Source of the DNA: Adineta vaga
Taxonomy: Eukaryota > Rotifera
Reading direction: 5' to 3'
Length of the DNA: 64,000 bases
Assembly: GCA_021613535.1 (NCBI GenBank)
Contig: CP075492.1
Location: forward strand, 3,038,001 to 3,102,000
Shown one piece after another: positions 42,852 to 54,512 of this stretch (position 1 is its first letter; each line of letters starts with the position of its first letter). Under the pieces are notes generated by a model. That model was not told the DNA's origin. It searched no databases and saw only the letters and a program-made list of their open reading frames with translations. A program made the position numbers and the translations under genes.

Positions 42852-44522
42852 ATGGCTGCTCAGTTTTCGACAAGAAAATTAGAAGATATGAAAAAAATTG
42901 ATTTAATTGAAGCAATAAAGCGTTTACGAACAAAAAATTTCAATTTGCAACAAAAGACTCAGCAGGCTGAACATGCTGGTCATCCTGATAAGAAATTGCT
43001 TCAAGCAGCTCGCTTACGTTCTGTGAAGCATCGTTGTGAAAAGGAAAGATTGGAGCAAATGAGTTACATAGTGAAGGTGGCGTTTATTACGATTTTATTT
43101 GTCAATTTGATGCTTTTCATTTATGCTGGTATATTGGGTGTTGATGAATATGGAATAAAAAGAATCCACATGCCTCCAAAGTATTTGTCAACCAATTTCC
43201 AATGGCTAGTTGATGATAAGATTGGAAGTATTTTGATTGCAACTTTGAGATTTCTCGTTTCTGTCCCGTCTCAAATGACTTTTCCAGCACCATACCGATC
43301 TTTTGCTGCTGTTTCTCTTTTTGCAATTAAGCAAGTAATGCTTCTTTTCTTACCAAAATGGTGTATTGGTTTTATAATATTATTTGCAATATTTGCAATC
43401 ACTATGCTTGATTGGGATAGAAAAAAACAGGTTAGTTTTTTCTAAATTTACTTTCAACTAATTACAGTTATTGCTTGATTCTTCAACTCAAATTTTGTAA
43501 GACACTTAGTCGTATATTGTATTATATAATGATTCGCCAAGACAGCTTTGAACAGAGACATATTCAAATTCAATTCCTTATAACTTTTCAGCAACAGTAA
43601 TAATGAGTACTAATTAAATTTATCAAATGATAAGTGATAGCTTTTGATGAAATTCAAATCATCTAAGATTCTATCAACTTCATTAAGTAAATCGATTGAT
43701 ACGATTTGGTCATACTTATTAAAGGTGCTAGATGAAAAAATCGTTTGGAAAATTATTTCGTTTATTGTTTATTTGAAACGATGAATTAGAAAAACCTATG
43801 AAATAAAAAAAATTATAAAGTTAATTAATCAATAGTTTTGTCTTCCAACAAAGTAAATCTATATCATATCTCATTTATTTGAATAAAATTCAATTATACA
43901 ATAGTTTGTATCTCTTACTTATTATTTGACTATAAATTCAAATGTAGTTATTACAAGTAATCGAAGCTGTAATGATGCGAGAGATATTCATGACATTTGT
44001 TGAATTAAAGCGTCTTCAGATATAATCAAGAGATTCTTGACCGGTTGTTCACGACATCAATTTTTTGAGTACGTCAGTACAAACGTATCGAATCATACGT
44101 TTTGAAAGTATCTATTATAATAAAATAAACGTGATGAATTACTATAAATAGTTCAAAAAATACTAATCAGTAGTTGAACGTAAATTTACGATAGATTGCA
44201 TTTTCAATTTCACTTCGATATAGAGTATTCTTAGCCAATTTATTATGAATAGTCTTCTTAAAAAAGTATGTGTACTTTGGTTTCTAGTGGCTAAAACATC
44301 GATTCCTTAACTTATTTTTCTTCAAACATTCAGTTTTGTTTCTTTTCTAAGGATTGATACGGAACACGTCATCATTTCTTCTATATGAGAAAAATGCAAA
44401 CATCGAATTTTTCAGTCTTATATCTAGCTTTTTTCATTTCTATATATAAAGCATAGGATTTATTCTTTTTTTTCTTATTCTAGAAAACAATCGAAAGTGA
44501 AGCTGACGTTATGTTGACATAA
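42852..44522 (+). CDS. Coiled-coil protein with C-terminal membrane segments
   Basis: Exon 1 (42852-43430) gives 193 codons: an N-terminal helical coiled coil of about 70 residues rich in Lys/Gln/Glu (RKLEDMKKIDLIEAIKRL), a membrane segment (VAFITILFVNLMLFIYAGIL) and two closely spaced ones near the end (FAAVSLFAIKQVMLLF, CIGFIILFAIFAITML). A GTTAGT donor follows. The best acceptor in phase is TTCTAG at 44483, adding 12 residues and a TAA at 44522; that 1.05-kb intron is long for this genome, so the last exon is uncertain. Otherwise translation stops at 43445. No family recognised. Right-arm only. Confidence 0.6.
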
Positions 44523-45338
44523 AATAGTAAACAAAAGTAAAAACTTTGAAATTCTTTTCTTTATTGTTATTCATGATCTTTTTAAGTTTTAAAACCATAG
44601 TATAAAAGCTTTATAGCTACGAAGAAGATTAATTTTCTTTGGAATTTAATTTATTCAGTATATGAACAAGTATCTATCATGTTTTTGCTAACGGTTGACG
44701 AGACAAAACAGAATTCTTGACAATAGAAAAATCGTCTATTAAAACGATTTTCTTCTTTAATTACGATGTAATCAGATAAATTCTAGCATATCAATTTGGA
44801 AGATGAAGAAAAATTCATTTTTCAAAATTTACAAATTGAGAACATATGAAATGGTACACGTTACAGGATATCATTTTCTTGAATTTGAACGAAAATTCTC
44901 GAATCTCAATCGTGAACATTTCGTCTGATTTAATTGATTGGAAATACTACTGACCACACAAAGTAAAAAAGAAAAGATGTCACTTTCGTATTCCAACAAT
45001 GTTTCCAATATTTCAAAAAGCGTATATAAATCTATTATTATTGTTGAATATATACTTATCTCAATTTATTGATCTTTTTATAGAAAACTTCACAAAAAAA
45101 TTCAACGTAATATTGTCACTTATAATCATGATAGCGAGTCATTCTATTCTTCTATCATATATCTACTGATATGTTTTTATTCACATCAACTTATTATTTT
45201 GAAGTTAATATAGACTATAAGTTCATATTGATGTTTATACAACTTTACAACTATATCACATTGATATAATTGAACATCATCTTTCCTTTAAACATCTACA
45301 TAAATATTATTGACAAAATAGAACATCAACTATATACA

Positions 45339-46792
45339 TATATCGATTATTCGCAATATAGTTTATCTACTGGTTAAAACATGATTGTTTCACATGATGG
45401 TAGATGTAAACCATACCTTTCGTCAAATGTATTCGTATCGAAAAAAAGAATTCTACTTTTTTTCTTACTATCTTTTACCTCATATGTAGTCGATATCACG
45501 AACATGAGATATTTCTGTGGTTTGTTTAAGAAATTTCAGTCATGGGAACACAACGTCTTCCTTGGTTTTTACGTGTTCGATCAAATTATTCGTTGTAATA
45601 ATTTCTCCCTCAAGAAATACTTTGCACAACATGTCTTAATCTGTATCCAATACGAAAATATTATTGGTGCCATTTCTCGTAGACACTGTTTGACTTTTAT
45701 CTTTTCTCTCTATGATCATATATGCCTATTCATGATCTAAAAATTTTCTTAATCATTCTCTCTCGACATATACAAACGGCTATATACATATTAATTCAGT
45801 TTTGCCATTGTTCGTCGAATGTATGTAGATATATATATATATTTGTGCAGAATATGGTTCACCTGTCATTATGTCATTGTCAATCGAATTCATCGTTCGT
45901 TTCATTCAAACATGTGTAAAAGACAAATATCGATATCTTTATTTTGTAATTTCTGTACCATGTACTCTGGTTCTTATTACATCGACTTGGAGAAACAATC
46001 TAACAGGGTGAGTTTAACATTATTCATCGTAAAAAAACATCGAGTTTTGTAAATAAAAGAAGGTCTTCTTTTATAGGAGAATAAATGTTGCAGGGAAGTT
46101 CTATGTAGCTATAGATGAGTTATTCTTAGTAAATCTATAATGCATAGTTAAGTGATTTTTTCATAGAAGAGAAACTTTATTTTGTTTAGATTATCATGGT
46201 GGTCAAATCAAGTGACAGTCACTATTCTAGTCTTTGTTTATATTTTTATATTTTGTCACTTTGATTGCAATATGATCCATTTCTTTTTTCACGCTTTTTT
46301 CATTGCATCAACTGTGCATCATATTATTGTATCAATTCTATTTGACATACTGCGTGATGCACTGAGTATTATGTTGGTTATTAAAAGAGAATATTTGGTT
46401 GATTTTCAGTATTGGTTGTTCTCTAATATTTTTGTGATAGTGCGCGACGGGCCACTACTTCTTAGCACATCTATTGGCGTAATTGCATTAAGATATTCTC
46501 TTACTCATCAAGTTGATCTTTCTGAGTCGATAGATTATGTTTCAATTAATGATTCATTTTCGGATTATTCTTCACAGAGAACAAGATTAAGACGACGTTG
46601 TGTACCAAGAAGATATCGAAAGGTTCGTTGTACATTGGTTCGATTTGTTGTGTTTGGAAGAATTCGTAATCATCGTCGACGTCACAATTGTTATCATTAT
46701 GTATATGATTATTAATGAAGATTTCAATTACAGTTGTTGTTCTTTTGTATTTACTATTAAATAAATAGTTTTCTGATTAAAAAATTGTCGTT
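45339..46792 (+). repeat. Direct duplication, unit 2
   Basis: Second copy of 39165-40318, about 6.2 kb downstream in the same orientation. Confidence 0.85.
45871..46715 (+). CDS. Unrecognised multi-pass membrane protein, copy 2
   Basis: Two exons: 45871-46007 and 46190-46715, 220 residues. The intron is 182 nt against 66 nt in copy 1, with an extra segment containing AGAATAAATGTTGCAGG. Exon 1 and the last about 90 residues are almost unchanged from copy 1; the central part (LRDALSIMLVIKREYLVDF) is clearly diverged. Same four likely membrane helices and basic tail. Role unknown. Confidence 0.65.
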
Positions 46793-46793
46793 T

Positions 46794-46860
46794 GTGTGAT
46801 GGTGTGAGTGTAGGTGTATAGAGATGACTCCTTCACCCACATCCTCACCCACCCACGCCC
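46794..46860. repeat. Small foldback at the palindrome homology edge
   Basis: GTGTGAGTGTAGGTGTA pairs imperfectly with CACCCACATCCTCACCC. It ends about 13 bp before the point where homology with the left arm resumes (46873). Confidence 0.55.
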
Positions 46861-47397
46861 TGCTCTCAAAACGTAAGGTTTATAACCTCTCTCCAGTTTA
46901 AAAGATTCTTGTTTTTGTATCATGTCTCGATATCGAAAATCTAAAAGAAGGTCTTCTGATGTCTAATATTTATTTTATGCTTTGGCATTTTCCATAGTAA
47001 AGTCTAAAGCTAGATTTTCAGTCGAAAACTCTATAAAATAGGATTAGTTGATGATAAAAACACGAATTAAAGATCTGTCTTCTAATATGTTTTTTTTAAG
47101 AATGAAAAGGGATAATAACACCATAAGATGGATGTTGAGATAGTGTATCTGTTGAGCTGATTACCAGTAGTCTAAAGCGTTTCTCTCCAATAGCTATCAT
47201 TGAGAAATCTTTTTGAAGCTCTGGCTTAACAAACTTTAATTTGCATACTAGTTATCGTATCACATAATCTACTAACTATAACAATGTTGTTATTTATTTT
47301 ATTAAGACATTCGATAAATTCTCTTGAGATTCTTTATTCAACTCATCCATACAGATAAAAATCACTTATTAACTTGAGTTAAATATTTAAAACTTTC

Positions 47398-47890
47398 TAT
47401 TGGTGTTTTTTTCAAGAAGAAAAAGTTTTATATTAACCATCGGTTCCGACTCAGACAATGATAATTTTAATTTAGCTATTGAATTTATTTGAAATGATCT
47501 CTAAGCGATATTTTCTTTATTACAACTGACTAAACTATAACTCTTGTTACAATAAATAATAGAAAATTTATTGGATGAGTTAATATGTTACATTAATATC
47601 CAATGGAGCAACAACAACAACAGGAATGATTCTGTCAATACAAAGAAGTGAAACATTTCGTTCAGTATCAAATCAAAATGAAATTGCAAACCTTACTATT
47701 GAAAGTGATTTTTCATTACTTTTATTAAACTTTTGATAACTTTTTGTTCACGGGTGCATTCTCTTCATTTCATTCCGCTCGTATTCCAACTATACAATTT
47801 ATATTATCGAGAAGTAACAACAGTAATTACATCGAAAATGTACCCTGATGAATATTCATTAAAAATCACTGATGGTAATGTTCATGTATG
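47398..47890. other. Right-arm-only insertion of about 490 bp
   Basis: Absent from the left arm between 18915 and 18935. Contains an open stretch with GATTTTGMILSIQRSETF on the plus strand (about 47595-47740), stop-bounded. Origin unknown. Confidence 0.45.
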
Positions 47891-48158
47891 ATTATTACAT
47901 TCTTTTGTCATGTCGATCTAATTTGAATAAAAAACTTATAATGACATAGACTGAGAATCGAGAAGAATACTGTCATCATTCTCAATTTGCTGAAGAGTTT
48001 GATAAGGTTGTTAAATCGATTAGAACAATTCATAACAGAAAGAGATATCATTATTATCATCTACGTGTATTTTGTTATTTTCTGAATCAATAAGATGTTC
48101 TACAAGAAAAAGGTAGACAAAAAAAACAAATTATTGAACTTTCTAATGAAGTTTCATT

Positions 48159-49088
48159 TTAACTCCATCTTTGTTGATTTTGTTGTTTTTGACAATCACG
48201 TAAGAAAACTGAATGAGTATTTCCATCTTCAAAAGTAAATATAACTTGTTTATTGTCATCGATTGGACCAAAATTAAATGCATAATAAGGATTAGTTCCC
48301 TGATGTACTCCAGACTGATTATCAATTGTTGCTTTAACAACTAGACGACCATTTGTATTTAAAAGTCCAATATTTTTATAATAAGCATTGTCAATTGGAC
48401 TGCCAGGATTGTAATAACAACGAGGACCATCAAATTGGAAAGCATTACGATCAGCTAATTTAACATTACATGAAGTTATTCCAGGTGGTTTATTATTTGT
48501 AAGTTTGTCCCAAGTTGAACCATAGAGATCAAGACCACCTCCTAAATTTGAATTTGTTACAATAATATCTAATGATCCATGACCACAATCAACATTAAGA
48601 ATGTGACCACATAATTCAGGACGAAATTTGAGAGCTTTCAATGATTCAATATTTCCCAATGCAACTGGATTAGTAACTGCATAATCTGATGCTGGAAGTG
48701 CACATGCTCCATATTCAGTAGCACCATGACGTGTTGTATGAACATCATTCATTACTTCATTTATTGGTTCTTTTTCATTGACACCACAAACCATACTTCG
48801 ATCATCTGTTGGAACAGCATTCTCTTTCGAAACAGCACCTTGTTTCATCCAACAAGTTCCACCATTATGAGTTGTCCATGTAAAATGAGTACAACCTGAT
48901 GTTGAAGCACATCTACCACCACAATCTTCACCACGACTTTGAATATTCATTAGATTATTTTCATGAAAATCACAAGCCAATGCCCAATTTCCCGTCCATT
49001 CAATACTACGCTTCATAACATGACCTGATAAAGAACTCATCAAAACTGCATATAGCACAAAAATCATCATCGTACAGCTTTCATGCAT
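48159..49088 (-). CDS. Expansin-like protein with N-terminal PAN-like domain (right copy)
   Basis: 309 residues from the ATG at 49088, after a 73-nt 5'-UTR intron (49115-49187). Signal peptide, PAN-like module, then expansin-type barrel and C-terminal beta-domain, as in the left copy. Differences fall in the PAN module (NIQSRGEDCGG here, NVQIRGEDCGS left) and one late Glu/Asp. The PAN differences match those of the right GH45 copy, pointing to exchange between the two genes within this arm. Role: predicted non-hydrolytic loosening of cellulose, secreted. Confidence 0.8.
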   Translation of the reverse strand: MHESCTMMIFVLYAVLMSSLSGHVMKRSIEWTGNWALACDFHENNLMNIQSRGEDCGGRCASTSGCTHFTWTTHNGGTCWMKQGAVSKENAVPTDDRSMVCGVNEKEPINEVMNDVHTTRHGATEYGACALPASDYAVTNPVALGNIESLKALKFRPELCGHILNVDCGHGSLDIIVTNSNLGGGLDLYGSTWDKLTNNKPPGITSCNVKLADRNAFQFDGPRCYYNPGSPIDNAYYKNIGLLNTNGRLVVKATIDNQSGVHQGTNPYYAFNFGPIDDNKQVIFTFEDGNTHSVFLRDCQKQQNQQRWS

Positions 49089-49253
49089 AGTTTTGTTCGA
49101 TGGAGAAACAGATTCTAAATTGAATAAAAATGATTTTCTATATTCGATGGTAATCAATTGATTCAATTTTCATTTATTTTTACTTACAATTAAAATGATG
49201 CTTGATCTATTTTCTTGTTTATGTAAGAATGATGAACGAACTATCTCTCGAAC

Positions 49254-49262
49254 ATTTATATA
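49254..49262 (-). promoter_or_regulatory. TATA box of expansin-like gene (right)
   Basis: TATATAAAT on the minus strand, matching the left arm. The ACATAACAGACGTGGAAT element lies just upstream (about 49291-49308), with a much shorter CT/GA tract than on the left. Confidence 0.55.
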
Positions 49263-50054
49263 GCTATGGGTGAGAAACAAAATATTTCTTATTCCACGTC
49301 TGTTATGTAGCGAGAGAGAGAGGATTAAGTTTCCTTAACCGAAAAGACGAGCAAGATCAATTCGTTTTCCGATTGGTCATTTTCTGACTTTTCCTTGTTT
49401 TTCCCACATCTAATCCAATTATCTCTATATAAGAGAAGAGAGTGTGAGTGTGAAGAATGATGACCGAAGGAGCACCCACACCTTCATATCTAATCCACAC
49501 GCCGGCGGGTATGATATTCTAATTTCTAAAATTTATTGTTAAACAATAATCATTCGAAATATTCTGAATCTTTGTGAAATTTTAAAAATCTTTCTATAAT
49601 CCAATATCGTATCATATTACACAAAGGAAAATGTCTATATGATCTTCTTTCCATATAATCAAAGGTACATCTGATCATAGATAATATTGTTGATCTATTC
49701 GATTCTTTTAATAATAATTACGAAAGAATATAATACAATTTCTCATTTCTTCACTTGTAATTAACCTGATCTAGAATCTAATTTCAAAAGGATTTTCTTA
49801 ATAACATTATTTATGAACCAAGAATTAATTTAAAAAAATGTAATCTATCCTATGAAATTATCCTCTATATCTTAATTGAATTTAAAAATGAAGCAAAAAC
49901 TAAACGTCATTGAGTCAAACAAACTCAAAAGACAAAAAAATGAATGAGCTTTTAGTAAATTCCGTTGATTTTTTTATAATGTATCTCAACACAATCTCAT
50001 AGAAAGACGCATTCTGCTGTTTACGTGGTGTTTAATAATAAGAAAAGAAAATAA

Positions 50055-51087
50055 ATGTTATCAATAAATTCCACAATCAATTATCTTCGTGATATAACTA
50101 ATGATATTCGTTTTATCTTTGGTCTATTTAATATGATCCTCGGTTTAATAAGTAATATTTCTTTAATAATCATTTTAACAAATGTGAAAATCTTTCGTAA
50201 AAGTCCTTCAAGTTTATATTTAATCATTGAATCTTATTTTAATATTGGTTTATTAATTTTTATTTGTTCATCACGTTTATTAACGAATATTTTAAAGTTT
50301 GATCCAACATTAACTTCAATTGCATGGTGTAAAATTCGTTCAGGTTTTTCTCAATTTTTCGGTTTATGTTCATTATTTACGATATGTTTTACTACAATTG
50401 ATCAATATTTGTCTACAAATCCTCGATATTATCTTCGTCAATTAAGTACAATGAAATCAGTTTATTATTTTCTAATTTTTAACCTCGGTTTATCATTTTC
50501 TCATGGAATATTATTTGTAATCTATTCAGAAATTCGTCAATTTTCATTGGGATGTACAATTTATGATGAAAGAATCAAAAAATATTTCTCGTATTTTTAT
50601 TATCCAATTTTAAGTAATGCATTTCCATTATTAATAACAATAACATTTAGTTTCTTATCCTATGTAAATGTTCGTCGTATAATTCGAAGACAAACTCGAT
50701 TAATTCGTCGTCGACTTGATCAACAATTAACAGCAATGATTTTAATTAGAATTTTATCGTTAATTATCTTTGGTTTTCCTTATATTATTATAACATTATA
50801 TCAATTAAATCTTCATGTTAATGAAAATAATGATATTAAATCAACGATTACACTTCTCATTGGTTCAATCTTCTATTCATTGTTATATATGAATTTTTCA
50901 GTAAGGATATTTCAGTTCTTTTGGAAAGTTTTCTTGTTCTTTCTTTTTTTAGATAAATTTTTATTTGTTTTTGATCATATCATCACGATTTCGTCGTCAA
51001 GTGAAACATTATTTGAAAATGTTATGTTTATCGAAACATATTAATCAAATAACTCCACAAATGAATTTATTTGTTGAATCTATCTGA
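50055..51087 (+). CDS. Rhodopsin-family-like GPCR (right copy)
   Basis: Exons 50055-50900 and 50953-51087, 52-nt intron, 326 residues. Seven membrane segments; DQY in place of DRY; SINFY in TM7; basic loop 3 and helix 8 (SSRFRRQVKHYL). Splicing, rather than reading through to the stop at 51044, gives the receptor-like end. Starts MLSINST where the left copy has MSSINST; otherwise the same protein. Orphan receptor. Confidence 0.88.
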
Positions 51088-51721
51088 AAGAAATATCAAT
51101 TTCATTAGAACGATTAGAGAAAAATAAGATGAATAAAAATCTTCTCTTATTAATTAGTTTCTTCATCATAAAGAAAGCGTTTTTTTCTTCGATCACTTGT
51201 TTCTCATCTAAAGTACGAAAGATACTTGATGATAAAAGTCTGCTGTAACCTGATTGGCCTCAATAAATGAAGGTGTGAGGGTGAGGGTGAGGATGAGCAT
51301 TGAATGGCGATAATATATAGTACATGTACTTTCGGTAAAGCCCATGGCGCTCTAACTGACTGAGCTCTTATTGCAAAGTTTGAGGTCTCCTCTTCCTACC
51401 GTACAACTACTGACCGAGAACAAGCATATATCCAAAAATTTCCAACATAACATACTAATGGATATGGTTCACTAAAAACAAAAGAGGTGTAGATTTCCTA
51501 TCTTTCTCGTCGTCTTCTTTTCATTATAAAATATCAATTTCAATTCTGTCTAGTCAGAACTAAAATTTTCCATTCGACGTCTGTTATGTATTGAAAGAGA
51601 ATATTATTCATTTTGTAACCACAACAACGAGCATAAGGTCATTTTTGTGAAAAATTTCCCACTCATATCTAATTTTCTGTATAAAAGGAACGAGAAAAAT
51701 AATACGAAACATATCCAAAAC
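51088..51721. other. Intergenic incl. GH45 promoter (right)
   Basis: Mirror of 15069-15705: CACACC/GGTGTG-type patch near 51270, D-arm-like patch near 51345, ACGTCTGTTATGT element near 51578-51590 and TATAAAAGG at 51680-51688. Confidence 0.5.
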
Positions 51722-52651
51722 ATGTCATCTTTATCGTTGCTTGTTGTGTGTCTATTTATTATTTATCATACATCTGCTATCGAATGGAATGGAAACTGGG
51801 CATTGGCTTGTGATTTTCATGAAAATAATCTAATGAATATTCAAAGTCGTGGTGAAGATTGTGGTGGTAGATGTGCTTCAACATCAGGTTGTACTCATTT
51901 TACATGGACAACTCATAATGGTGGAACTTGTTGGATGAAACAAGGTGCTGTTTCGAAAGAGAATGCTGTTCCAACCGATGATCGAAGTATGGTTTGTGGT
52001 GTTATAGATAATGTACCTTCACAACCGGGAAAAACAACACGATATTGGGATTGTTGTAAACCAAGTTGTGCTTGGGATGAAAATGTATCCGGAAATAATA
52101 TTTATGTTAAAAGTTGTCGTCAAGATGGATATTCTGTATTTGATCATCCACATGCAAGAAGTGGATGTCATGATGGTGGTGAAGGTGATTATTCTTTTAC
52201 TTGTAATAATCAAAAACAATGGGCAATTAATGACCAATTAGCTTATGGATTTGCAGCTGCAACTATTCCAGGTGTGAATGAACAAGATCGATGTTGTTCT
52301 TGTTATAAATTAGATTTTACTAGTGAACCAGTTAGAGGCAAATCAATGATTGTTCAAGTTACAAATAGTGGAAAAGATGTAGCTGATCATCAATTTGATT
52401 TACAAATTCCTGGTGGTGGTGTAGGAATCTTTAACGGATGTTCTTCACAATGGAATGCACCAAATGATGGTTGGGGTCAACGACATGGTGGTGTAAATTC
52501 TCGTGATGAATGTTCTTCTCTTCCCGAACAAATTCGTGATGGATGTTTCTTTCGTTTTGATTGGTTTAAAGGTGCTGATAATCCTACAATGACTTATTCA
52601 AAAGTTGATTGTCCACGTGAATTAATTGATATTACTGGATGTTCCCATTAA
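51722..52651 (+). CDS. GH45 endoglucanase with N-terminal PAN-like domain (right copy)
   Basis: 309 residues; the ATG at 51722 is preferred to upstream in-frame codons because it opens the signal peptide and follows the TATA box by about 35 nt. PAN-like module at about 24-94, GH45 signature TTRYWDCCKPSCAW (Asp110), HQFDLQIPGGGVGIF (Asp227). Differs from the left copy mainly in the PAN part (NIQSRGEDC; AVSKEN instead of AISKEN) and in QKQWAINDQ for QKPWAINEQ. Secreted cellulase, beta-1,4-glucan hydrolysis. Confidence 0.93.
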   Translation: MSSLSLLVVCLFIIYHTSAIEWNGNWALACDFHENNLMNIQSRGEDCGGRCASTSGCTHFTWTTHNGGTCWMKQGAVSKENAVPTDDRSMVCGVIDNVPSQPGKTTRYWDCCKPSCAWDENVSGNNIYVKSCRQDGYSVFDHPHARSGCHDGGEGDYSFTCNNQKQWAINDQLAYGFAAATIPGVNEQDRCCSCYKLDFTSEPVRGKSMIVQVTNSGKDVADHQFDLQIPGGGVGIFNGCSSQWNAPNDGWGQRHGGVNSRDECSSLPEQIRDGCFFRFDWFKGADNPTMTYSKVDCPRELIDITGCSH

Positions 52652-53080
52652 TATTCTTCAACACATTTATTTACTTGAAAAATTCATTATTTGTTTGTTT
52701 TTTTTCTTTCATCTTTATTAATCACGCAATAGAACATTTAGAAAAATAAAATTTATCCTGGAAAAATAAATGCTATTTTCACAAAAAAAGTTTGGAAGAC
52801 ATGACCCGAACAATTCCATATAATTCTACGAAAATATTCTTTTCATTGATGAGATTTAGAAATAAAAAACCGACAAAAATATTTGAATAGGATAATGAGA
52901 TGGAATTAGGTATAAGAAAATAAATATGAAATATAATCTTTGAGAAAACAACATTGAAATAAAATCACAAAACAAATATAAAGAGTCCGATCGAATCAAC
53001 AGATTATATGTTGACTTAAAATCACAGCTATATAAATGATGGAATTCTAGCATCTTGGATAATTTCATTTGAATACAACA

Positions 53081-54390
53081 ATGTTAAGAATAAATCTTCA
53101 TTCTCTTCTTGTTCTTTTAAGGTAAAACAAAAAGAAGAAACGATTTACTTGAATAAAATTTGTTTTTCTTAATTTTAGTTTGACAAGTAAACAAATTTCT
53201 TTCTTTTTTTTATCGACAAAATGAATGAAATTTCTCGTTTTTAGTAAATATAAATTGTCAAACATGTCGAGATGGAAATCAATATCAATATAGTCCATGT
53301 TCACAAAGTACTCGATGTGGATGTTTACAATATTCATTTTCAAGTTCAACGTTTGTTTGTGGATTAATTGATAATTCTTGTTCACAATTTCGTGTATGTC
53401 AACAACCAAATGATGTTTGTCTATCAAATGAAGTTTGTATTCGTCATCCAAATTGTAATTCTTTGCAATCAATATGTTATCCATTATCACTGACTGGTGA
53501 ACAAGCATGTCCATCAGGAATAGGTTTATAGTTAGAATCATAATATTAATCGAATTATTTTGATTATTTTTCTTTTAGTTTATGAAACAACTGACCAATC
53601 AAATGTTATTTCGAATTATACAGGTTCATTATCATCTACAGATGGATTATACACTCGTCCAGGAAGTAATCAATATGGACATTATTATGAAGCTCTTCAA
53701 TTATATGTTCAAACATCAGGTTATTATGATCTATCAAGTATAAGTAACATAGATACACATGGATACCTTTATAATGGATCATTTAATCCATCAAATCCAC
53801 AATTAAATTTAATAACTTATAATGATGATGGTTCATCTAATAGTCAATTTAAAATACCAGTTTATCTTGAAGCTGGTCATCCGTATGTCTTAGTTGTGAC
53901 AACACATAGACCAGGTATAACAGGACCATTTTCAGTTATTGCTGATGGTCCAGATAATGTTTATTTTTATCCAATAAATCCAACAACAACAACAACAACA
54001 ACTCGTGCGCCAATAATTAATTCCAATTATTTTAATCAATTAACTTCAAGTAATTCTTTTTATGATCGTAATGGAACTTCGTCTGGACCACATTATTATC
54101 AAGCAATTGAAATACGTGTGAATGTAACCGGAACATATTCATTCAGAAGTTCAAGTTCTCTTGATACCTATGGTTATATTTATCAAGGTAATTTTTATCC
54201 ATTTGCTCAATCAATTAATCTTCTCGGGCAAGATGATGATACTGGTGATTCACGTCAATTTCAAGTAACAGCTGTACTTCGATCGGATATTAAATATATC
54301 TTAGTTTTTACAACGTTTTCACCCAATCAATTTGGTCAATATCAAATAATATCAGCTGGTCCGGGACACGTTTTTTATAATTCAATTTAA
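53081..54390 (+). CDS. Secreted Cys-rich plus two beta-sandwich-like domains, Thr linker (right copy)
   Basis: Exons 53081-53121, 53179-53186 (8 nt), 53245-53523, 53579-54390; 1140 nt, 379 residues. Skipping the 8-nt exon, or using any other visible splice pair, breaks the frame into the Cys-rich exon, so the microexon is favoured. Domain layout as in the left copy. The poly-Thr linker is two codons shorter. Secreted; binding role possible but unproven. Confidence 0.75.
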
Positions 54391-54512
54391 AGAAAAAAAC
54401 ATTTTTTCTTCTCCCATATCTATTCGAGAATTTTATCTTCTACATTCTTTCTTATTCGTATCAAAATTAAAATAAAATGATAAGAATATCATTTAGCATT
54501 CGAAAGTAAAAC

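Noticed and set aside
45381-45740. 119-codon open frame upstream of membrane protein copy 2
   Set aside because: The homologous stretch upstream of copy 1 is broken by indels and stops, so no coding constraint is seen.
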